A stretch of 64,000 nucleotides of DNA from Epiperipatus broadwayi (Eukaryota > Onychophora > Udeonychophora > Euonychophora > Peripatidae). The translations under genes and the position numbers were made by a program. The stretch spans positions 500,001 through 564,000 of the forward strand of contig JAQFVV010012435.1 in NCBI GenBank assembly GCA_028023455.1, in the 5' to 3' direction. Positions 56,011 through 64,000 of the stretch are shown here, piece by piece. How positions within the stretch are numbered: the stretch's first letter is position 1; each line of letters begins with the position of its first letter. The notes under the pieces were generated by a model. The model had not been told where the DNA came from. It did no database searches and saw nothing but the letters and a program-made list of their open reading frames with translations.

Positions 56011-56704
56011 TGATTAAGATCATATCTAGTTGGCTTTGGTTTGGATAAAAAAGTAATTAATTTAAAACTTATAACAATTCCATTATTTTATACTATAATA
56101 GTTCAATTATAGATTTTTGATTGAACATCTAAAAAGGAGATCTTGATTTCACATGTGTCTTAGGTGGTATGACTAGGTTTTGAGTTATTGGGAAATCAAA
56201 TATAATTCTCCAACTTTTTATGCAATTTTTTTGATGCAATATATTCTTTTATATCTATTGGAGTAGTACATGCAAGAACACAAACCACAAAAAAGGAGAG
56301 ATTTAAGAATAATGGTAATCATTCTCACTGAGTATTTTCTCAATATAGGAGTATATTATTCATTAGCATAATATGATGAGGTACTTATCGACATAATAGA
56401 CTAGTGCTAAGAAAACTGTCTGTAAAATACTTGCATCATAACTCCAACCAATGTTTCAGATTTCTAAAGAGGTTAATTAATTTTAAGATGATCTTCATGC
56501 AACTAACTCTGCAGTAGCATGCATTAGTATATGAAGCCAAACATTTCCATATGAAAAACAAACTTCATCTTAATGAATTCCTGGCTGATGATATCAATTT
56601 ATGGGGGAAATACCACTTGGAATTAAATAGCTTGACAAATTTTAACTAGGTCATAAATTAGGTAATTTGTTTTTCTCTTCACCAGTAAAAATTTGTAATT
56701 ATAA
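56011..56704. other. No recognisable gene
   Basis: AT-rich sequence between two PLE pairs. No supported feature. Confidence 0.45.
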
Positions 56705-57395
56705 ATATGTGATTTTTTTTTTCACATATGTTAGTGAAGCTATAATTATACTATAATGTGTAATATGTCTGCTTAGTGCTTTTGAGATTTAATGTTCAAA
56801 TCTCATACTCATAGCTTTACAAATGAAGACTGTTATTATTTATTGTACACATATGCAAATGAGTTTGAATTTTTAATTAGTTAGTCTATTGTTTGGAGAG
56901 AGCAAAGCATGTCTCTCTTTTGTTAATGGCACTGAGATCATTTGCTATGTAAAAAGCTTCTTTGACTTTCTTCTTTTGCCATCACTCTTCTCTGTGCAAA
57001 TTATTTGGGCAGAACTGGGTTCGAATATATGGCTTGTAGCTGCTTGGTGGTCCCAGAGACTGGTGTTCCCTCATTTTTTTAACCCTGTTATATGCATACC
57101 TGTGTTGGTAAATTTTTGTATTGAGGTTAGCTCGAGTCTCACCATAGTAAGATGCCTGGCAGCCTAATTGAGGGCATGCCATTTTATAGACCACATGAGG
57201 GGCTTGATCTTTTTCTATTTTATCTTTGGAATTATTTATTAGTCGGTTAGTGCTGGGAGGTGTTCTGAAGCTAAATTTGAAATTGTTAGAGAATTTTTTT
57301 GCAATATTTGAAGTTACATTAGGTATAAAAGGAATTGTTAAGTATTTCATATTGTCTTTAGGCTGTTTATTTCTGAGTTTCATATAAAACCCCAA
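56705..57395 (-). pseudogene. Penelope-like element 3' half with GIY-YIG domain
   Basis: Minus-strand frame: FYMKLRNKQPKDNMKYLTIP and FIPNVTSNIAKKFSNNF, then HVVYKMACPQLGCQASYYGE and TRANLNTKIYQHRYAYNRVK. The VVYKM...SYYGET segment is the GIY-YIG motif of PLE endonucleases (YK-C---YYGET form). A frameshift precedes the last part (KVKEAFYIANDLSAINKREA). The downstream non-coding tail matches the partner copy to about 56720. Head-to-head partner of 57412-58215. Confidence 0.87.
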
Positions 57396-57411
57396 CACAT
57401 ATAAATGGGCA

Positions 57412-58215
57412 AGTATGAATGCTTTCCTATTCAGAAATCACCATTTATGTAAATACGTAGTGGATAGGAAAAACATTGGCAAATATATAAAGGAAATGAC
57501 TAACATAGGCTTTAATCCCAATATGATCAATCAGAGAATAAAAACATTTTATATGAAACTCAGAAATAAACAGCCTAAAGACAATATGAAATATTTAACA
57601 ATTCCTTTTATACCTAATGTAACTTCAAATATTGCAAAAAAAATTCTTTAGCAATTTCAAATTTAGCTTCAGAACATCTCCCAGCACTAACTGACTAATA
57701 AATAATTCCAAAGATAAAATAGAAAAAGATCAAGCTCCTCATGTGGTCTATAAAATGGCATACCCTCAATTAGGCTGCCAGGCATCTTACTACAGTGAGA
57801 CTCAGATAACATCAATACAAGAATGTACCAATACAGGTATGCATACAACAGGGTTAAAAATAAAAATGAGGGAACATCAGTCTTCTGGGAACACCAAGCA
57901 GCTACAGGCCATATATTTGAACCCAGTTCTGCCCAAATAATTTTCACAGAGAATAGTGATGCCAAAAGAAAAGTCAAAGCTTTTTACATAAAAAATGATC
58001 TCAGTGCCATTAATAGAAGAGAGGCATGCTTTTCTCTTTCAAAACAATGGACTAACTAATTAAAAATTCAAACTAATTTGCATATATGTACAATAAATCA
58101 CAACAGTCTTCATTTATAAAGCTATGAGTATGAGATTTGAACATTAAATCTCGAAAACACTAAGCAGACATATTACACATTATAAAATAATTATAGCTTA
58201 CACTAACGTATGCGA
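57412..58215 (+). pseudogene. Penelope-like element 3' half with GIY-YIG domain
   Basis: Plus-strand frame begins AFLFRNHHLCKYVVDRKNIG and GKYIKEMTNIGFNPNMINQR, upstream sequence that the minus-strand partner lacks. Then FYMKLRNKQPKDNMKYLTIP, a frameshift near 57650, VYKMAYPQLGCQASYYSET (the YYGET Gly is Ser here), and HQAATGHIFEPSSAQIIFTE followed by SAINRREACFSLSKQWTN and a stop. The 3' tail (AGCTATGAGTATGAGATTTG) runs to about 58215. The two arms share high identity as an inverted repeat of about 690 bp. Confidence 0.87.
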
Positions 58216-59649
58216 AAAAAAGTCAACATATTCATAAATTAGGTTAACTATAACCAAATTGAAACATTATGAAATCTCAAAAAATAATATCATGACTTTT
58301 AAGAATAACTTGCATGCTACTAAGGATCTTTAGTTTGTTGCTAATCAATAAATATGTGAAGTCACTAAGTTGTTGAAGAAAATTATTTGCTGTATACTCC
58401 ACAATGGAGGAATTAGACAGACATATAAAAAATTTAGATTTTAATGTTTTTTTCCACTTCCCCTTCCCCCATTTGCTAATCTATATAAATAAATGAACAC
58501 ATCATGATAAAAAGTGGGGAAAATGAATTTTGCACAACCTAAAAAAGAGAAAAATATGTTATTAATAAATATTAATTTATTTTCTACATTAAGGCTAAGC
58601 CATTGCAAAAGGATTCATAGGTTTTTGTTTATTTAAAATAGGTTTTTTGTTTATTTAAAATTTTATTGTGACTTTGTTAATTATTATTTATCAGTTTTAT
58701 ATATATTATAGTTTAATGTATAATATGATTATACAATTCCACATAAATATTAACATTCAAATTGATGTGAAAAGCATTTCCTGCATCATGGATCAGTCAC
58801 TTTAGTTGTACATCACTATCTGAGACTCAGGTTATGTATCTAGATATATAACTACAACACACAACAAGAATCACTTTTATCAGCAGTTTTAAAACACTCA
58901 TGATGCAGTCCATGGTATGATAGCACAAATCATAATAGATTCAACACTATATTGAACAGATGAAAAAGATAATTTGATTACTTTTGATAATTAATCAGTT
59001 TATAAGATGATTTGTTCACCTATATAATATGCTTATCTATATCTTATATGCTCAACACAATTGCTTCCTTCTTATGGCATTTTCAACTGAATTTAGCACC
59101 TTTAAAATAGCAGTTCAAATTTAAGTTTCTTTCTTTGAACCTCCTATTACTTAATATTTTGTTAGAAAATAAGGTGTGTTTTGACTCTTGTTGTGATTTT
59201 TAATGCTATAGTTTTATGGGACAGACTCAAAGTCATGATTTTTCATAGTTCCATCTCAATAAATATTGTTTATATTTAAAAAATAGTTTTTTTCAATCAT
59301 CATTTTTAATCTTTGCTTTTGAAATATTTATAAATTCATTAGTTTGGGTATTGATCTGATTAAGCCTAACAAGAAAGTGAGCCCTTTTTAAGACAAACAG
59401 TTCTAATATTTGTTTTATAAGCTTGTGAGGAAAAAATTTCTCGTCTTCAATTTTATAAAACTGATATCAACATTATCTTAAATGTGTATCTGAAACTTTT
59501 ATCTACAAAAAAGCAAAATATGATATATTGATAAACATGCTATATAACTTTAAACAAAAGAGTGCTATTATAATAAATGTTCACATTATTTTGTTTTACC
59601 TCATATTATTACATAAAAAGTAGTAACTGAAACACAGACTTATTATACA
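58216..59649. other. No recognisable gene
   Basis: AT-rich sequence without supported features. Confidence 0.45.
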
Positions 59650-59768
59650 CCTTTATTTATATATGTAATATATAGGGTATATGAGCACAGACTTTTACAC
59701 CACCCACCACTCTCCGCTCTATCTCATAATATTGATACACTTGAACACATAAATGTCGAAAAGATAAA

Positions 59769-59825
59769 TAATCACCAATATACCTATTTCATGATAAACC
59801 AGCAATCATCAGTTTGTCCAGATTA
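59769..59825 (-). ncRNA. Hammerhead ribozyme, Z family, left arm
   Basis: Minus strand: stem I TAATC (59825-59821) with GATTA (59773-59769), core CTGATGA at 59812-59806, stem II TGCT/ATCA with one mismatch, GAAA at 59790-59787, stem III ATA/TAT with a GG loop, A17 at 59779. The core is intact. Confidence 0.75.
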
Positions 59826-60247
59826 CCATCTCCACACATATATGCTATAAGTGCTCAGATATATATATATATATTAAGATATCCAATCTTCATACTTTAA
59901 TGGACAGGCTTCAATCTACTCCATACTCCAACTCTTCACCTGTCCATCCAATTGAAAATCAGATGATGGAATGCTCAAAGGCCACCCTGGGACTGAGATT
60001 CTTGTCACACCCATGTTGACCTAATTATGTCCTGTACATGAGGGGTTATATTGACCTTAGGTCAACATGGGTGTGACAAGAATCTCGGCCTCAGGGTGGC
60101 TTTTGAGCATTCCATCATCAGATTTTCAATTGGATGGATGGTTGAAAAGTTGGAGTGTGAAGTAGATTGAAGCCTGTCCATTAAAGTATGACGAATGGCT
60201 ATCTTAATATATATCTGAGCACTTATAGCATATATGTGTAAAGATGG

Positions 60248-60304
60248 TAATCTGGACCAACTGATGATTGCTGGTTTAGCATGAAATACATATATTGATG
60301 ATTA
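60248..60304 (+). ncRNA. Hammerhead ribozyme, Z family, right arm
   Basis: Stem I: TAATC (60248-60252) with GATTA (60300-60304), and CAA (60258-60260) with TTG (60295-60297), with an internal loop. Core CTGATGA 60261-60267. Stem II TGCT (60269-60272) with AGCA (60278-60281); the 10.1/11.1 pair is T-T. GAAA 60283-60286. Stem III ATA/TAT with loop CA. A17 is 60294. All invariant core bases are present. Confidence 0.8.
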
Positions 60305-60415
60305 TCTATCTTTTCGACATATATGTGTTCAAGTGCATCAGTGTTATGAAATAGAGTGGAGAGTGATGGGTGGTGTGAAAGTCTGTGCTCATGTATCCTA
60401 TATATTACATAACAA

Positions 60416-61294
60416 GTAGTCTTTATTTCTAACTGAAAATGTATAATAATTAAATGTTTGAAATTACACTTTAAAAACTTATGGCATACTACTGAAAATG
60501 AAAAGTGCAATTTTAAACTCATCAGGATTGTAAACTTTAATTTTTAGTACATCACATGGCCAGCAATTAGTCTGGTGATATTTACATAAAATAGCACTTA
60601 TAAGGATTTAATCAAACACTACCAACTAGCAGATATTGCTTACTAAATCTGACACTAGATGGCATAAGAGTAGAGTGAATAAAAAAAACTATCTTTCCAT
60701 AAAAGAGGGTTGCATGAAGTTTACACCTCTAATAAGTTAAGTAGTTAAAGATGTATAAATTACAGTTTAAAATCCACATATCTTGCTGTGCGGATGTGAC
60801 CTGAATTCAAATGTTGGTCAGATAAAACTTCAAAGTGTTAAATTCTAAACAGGATTAGAATTTTACTTTCAGGTGTACAGACCTTACTCCATCAATTATT
60901 CAATATTGTTTTATATACTATAATCTAGCTGTTGTTTGCTAAAGAATGTGAAGCATAACTTGAACCTTGATTCTTAGAAAATTGCCAATAATTGCTAGTA
61001 ATGTCCATCACTATTTTTGTATGACATCTTTGCATTGAAATGGACTATTTAAAGTGATAAAATTATTTTTAATCCTTCATTTAAGCTCAAAATATCAATT
61101 ACCATTATTAAAATAGCAAAATACCACTAACACCAAGTTGTCACCATTTAGGTATGGCCTCTGCTATCTGAATACATAATCTTGTTTCACTCAAAGAATA
61201 TATTTAATATTATACAACATATAAACTTCTGATTCACACAATTTGTAAGTCATTTTGTTGTATACTACTTATATTATCATCAATTTGTTCAACC
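60416..61294. other. No recognisable gene
   Basis: AT-rich sequence; a piece at about 60550-60680 may be an old repeat (TTAGTCTGGTGATATT), but I cannot assign it. Confidence 0.4.
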
Positions 61295-62340
61295 ATTAGC
61301 AATTCACTCCAGGATGAAGGTTCTCTCCAAGTTTAATTCATCTTTTCCGATCTCTAGCCTCTCTTCTCCAAGTCATCCTAGTACACTTCATTATTTCATC
61401 ATCCATTTTACATGTGGTCTCTTTCTAGGTCTTTTACAATCTTTTGTAATCTAGTTCAAGATTTCAACTGTCCATCTATTATCATCTCTTCTAGCAATAT
61501 GTCCAGACCAACTCCACTTCATCTCTTAATACTTTCAACAATGTCAGTAATACCTATATGTTCTCTTAGCTGTGTTATTTTGTTTTTGATCTCTTCTTGT
61601 TACTCCTACCATAATTCTCTCTATACATCTTTAAATGGTTTAAAGTCTTTGTATTGCTCTTCTGTTAAGTGTCCAAGTTTCATATCTATAAGTAAAAACT
61701 GGTAAAACACATTTATTAAAAATATCTATAAATAAAAACTGGTAAAACACATTTATTAAAAATATCCATTTTCAAACACACAGACCTATTTCCTTTTAAT
61801 ATTAAGTTATTTCTACCAAAAGAACTCTAACCAAGTTTTAATTCTGATTAATTTAATTTGCTGTTTTTATCTATATTAATAATCTGACCAAGGTATTTGT
61901 AGTTTTAATTTTTTTAACTCATTATTATCAATCTTTATTTTTACTTTTTGAGAAAATCCATTGAACCTTACTTTAGTCTTTTTAACATTTATTTTTATTC
62001 CAACTTTTTTATTTTCATCTGATAACTCTTGCAATATTTCCTGAACCTCTGAAGCATTATTACATCAACTGCCAATCTAGATGACTTAAATAATATCCAT
62101 TTCTTTTATATTTTTAAAATTTTCATTTTAATCGACAATATACTTCTTGCAGCACTGCTGTAAAAAGTTTTGGAGGTATGGAGTCTCCCTGTTATATACC
62201 CTTCTCAATGTTAATTTTCCTAGTATCATTATGTAATCTGTTGCTGTTGTATTTTTATAAATATTCTTCAAAATATGATAATTGCCTGAATCTATATCTT
62301 GATAATCCAAAGCTTTAATCACTGAAGAAATACTTATATA
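61295..62340 (-). pseudogene. RTE-like LINE 3' half, broken
   Basis: The minus strand encodes, from 62322, MIKALDYQDIDSGNYHILKN and IYKNTTAT, then LGKLTLRRVYNRETPYLQNF, the frame around RT motif B. Further on, KKTKVRFNGFSQ-like and YKYLGQIINID-like segments follow in shifted frames, to the 3' end at 61295-61330 (CTCCAGGATGAAGGTTCTCT on plus). Parallel to 20405-21350 but uninterrupted, so it shows the original target sequence of the nested LINE. A 40-bp tandem duplication lies at about 61690-61770. The FADD box is deleted or lost near 62080. Confidence 0.82.
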
Positions 62341-63330
62341 TAATATTCAAATATAAGTGTATTCTATACTAAACATAATTTAATTAGAACAGAATTTGAA
62401 CTCAGACTTTCAAGCTCTTTATAATTTTGCATTTAATCTTAAACAACTGATACATTATGTTAAACTGTGTATGATTGATTTAGAATTGCTGATTTTTTTG
62501 TATTAGTCATTACAAATAATTTATAATTATACTTATTATATTGATATATTAGAGTTCTGAAAAAGATTATCGGATAGTCAAATTGACACATATTTTTTGG
62601 AAATTTGAATATAATAAAAAGATTTTATTTGCATTGTCTAAAATGCATAGAAGAGTGTTACTATTGTTTGTTTATATTATACAATATTGTAACTTGGGGG
62701 AGGGGACTTGAAATTTTTACATTAAAACAAATGTCACAGTATAGTATTACTAACATCTTTATCTCCATAAAAGAATAAATAACATATACAGGGTGCTCTT
62801 TTCAAATATCCCAGTTGCACTTCATGTAGAACACAGTTTATATTGCTTTTAAATCCCAAGATAGGTTTCTAAAGTTAAGTGACATTAGATCAAAAATACA
62901 TTAATAAATATTGAAATGATTTGTTTGTTTTGTTTAGACAAATGTAAAATGTGTGCACAGTTATAAATAATTGTTACAAATAATATTTATTAACCTACAA
63001 CTCAATTTATACCTGCCAAATTTCATGCACCCTTGATTGATAACAATAAAATTGCTAAATATATTAATAATTATCTCAATTAACATTTGGTCGACTAGAG
63101 ATTATTATAGACTTTTATCTCAGATATAAACTTTATGCTTAATATATTCTAATCTTATTAAATAAATCTCCATTGTATCATTAATTTGACTTCTCTCTAT
63201 TTGCTTCTATGTAATTATAAAAATATAAGCTTTAACTCAAACTAATGTAATGATAAATATATGAAGACCATACAGAGAAAAGTTTTATCTTAAATGTATT
63301 TTGAAGACATCTGAAAGAAAGACAAATAAT
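62341..63330. other. No recognisable gene
   Basis: AT-rich. A Z-end-like piece is near 62375-62440 (ATTTGAACTCAGACTTTCAA). No gene supported. Confidence 0.4.
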
Positions 63331-63380
63331 ACCAAAGATGCATTCCTGAATAAACCAGCTCTCTTCAGTTGGTTCAAATT
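63331..63380 (-). ncRNA. Decayed W-type hammerhead
   Basis: Minus strand: ACCAACTGAAGA (core CTGAAGA at 63368-63362, an allowed CUGANGA), then GAGCTGGTTTATTC, GGAA in place of GAAA, stem III ATGCAT, C17, and TTTGGT facing ACCAA. The lead-in ACTGAACAAAAGTGATAAAA on the minus strand matches the W family. Confidence 0.5.
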
Positions 63381-64000
63381 TACAATCTCTCATGTTTTTA
63401 TCACTTTTGTTCAGTTTACAAGTTTGGTAAAATATCCAATAAAATAATCGACTGTTTTCTTACCACTATACATATGTTTTAGATAAAACCATCCATTTTA
63501 GATAATCTAGTGGTTGGTTTTAATACCTGGTAAACATATATTTGCATTTATGTAATCTGTCACTTAGCCTTAATTCATTAAATTATTCTCATATACCTAT
63601 ATTAACACATTATTGGTTTTCAATTATCAATTAAAGGTCAAACTCATAGCTACCAGGAAAAAAAACAATTTTTTTCTCATTTAAAAATCTTCAAGGACTG
63701 ACAAATATTTTTAGTAATAAACTATTGTGCATATATATATATATATTGTAATGGTCAAATAAACAAAAAAAATGCAGAATGGTGCTAAAAAAAGGTATCT
63801 CTGGGAGCCGATTTGTAACCCTAAGATAATAGAGACTTCCTTTATTAATGCTAAATTTTGTAATGTAAATCAAAATCTCACTCTAAACTAAAACTAGATA
63901 CACAATATCCACACTCGATCATTTACCAACAGGTGATTACATAAATATTAGCTTAACCTTTAAAAATAATGAATAAGTAAAGTAACTTTCACGTGAATAA
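63381..64000. other. No recognisable gene
   Basis: AT-rich with a TA microsatellite near 63731-63746. No supported feature. Confidence 0.45.

Larger units (their letters stand above)
59650..60415. mobile_element. Z-family palindromic element with two hammerheads
   Basis: Inverted arms of about 380 bp meet near 60033 with a short unique centre. Landmarks: GTGTAAAGATGG on the right mirrors CCATCTCCACAC on the left; CAATTGAAAATCAGATGATG mirrors CATCATCAGATTTTCAATTG; TCTTGTCACACCCATGTTGA mirrors TCAACATGGGTGTGACAAGA. Ends are TATATAGGGTATATGAGC at the left and its inverse GCTCATGTATCCTATATA at the right. Each arm has a Z ribozyme. No protein frame of note. Short related pieces are at 41310-41487, about 36385-36470 and about 62375-62440. 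Confidence 0.88.

Noticed and set aside
60223-60522. 99-residue open frame on the minus strand
   Set aside because: It lies inside the Z palindrome and overlaps the ribozyme; its translation has no domain features and the arms have no matching frame.
1-64000. CRISPR arrays, bacterial operons, riboswitches or rRNA genes
   Set aside because: None seen; the composition and LINE/SINE/PLE content are those of an animal nuclear genome.

Overview
This is an AT-rich, intron-like or intergenic stretch of an animal genome, most likely an invertebrate; the taxon cannot be fixed from sequence alone. I find no intact host protein-coding gene. What is recognisable is transposon-derived: RTE-like LINE copies, a nested L1/Tx1-like LINE, a third LINE family with a zinc-knuckle C-terminus, Penelope-like elements (PLEs) with GIY-YIG remnants, a hAT (BED-finger) DNA transposon, tRNA-derived SINEs and many fold-back repeats. 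CG dinucleotides look scarce in most of the window, as expected of a methylated genome, except in a few young repeats and in a block at about 47.46-49.21 kb that may be a promoter or first-exon region.

The most interesting content is a set of repeats that carry hammerhead self-cleaving ribozymes (HHRs). I folded them by eye. Four families (called R, X, Z and W here) each show the CUGANGA core, the GAAA strand, a very short stem III with a 2-nt loop, and a two-part stem I with an internal loop, which is the type I architecture known from PLEs and animal retrozymes. R (33.1-34.1 kb) has three near-identical copies, two of them direct and exactly 409 nt apart between predicted cleavage sites. 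X (8.3-9.3 kb, 15.0 kb, 35.7 kb) has two direct copies 405 nt apart. R and X share a submodule (GAACTGAG-TCAGACC...ATAT) at the same offset, about 210-220 nt after the cleavage site, so they look like diverged members of one unit of about 405-409 nt that could give RNA circles. Z and W are a second related pair, embedded in fold-back or terminal-inverted-repeat elements.

Layout: 1.8-5.2 kb holds RTE and LINE fragments with a SINE insertion; 6.7-7.4 kb a fold-back; 8.3-9.3 kb X ribozyme units; 10.3-13.1 kb a decayed hAT element with matching ends; 14.6-15.7 kb a fold-back with a nested X unit; 16.5-19.1 kb a SINE, a PLE tail and a fold-back; 20.4-26.1 kb an RTE element split by a 3.9 kb LINE; 27-30.1 kb fold-backs and the W element with a SINE flanked by a perfect 14-bp target-site duplication; 30.3-32.2 kb two tandem LINE remnants; 33.1-34.1 kb R; 38.4-40.3 kb a PLE; 41.0-41.5 kb W and Z units; 43-52 kb fold-backs, two tRNA-Gly-like SINEs and the CG-retaining block; 53.4-58.2 kb four PLE copies in two head-to-head pairs; 59.65-60.41 kb a large Z palindrome; 61.3-62.3 kb another RTE remnant. 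All transposon reading frames seen are broken.
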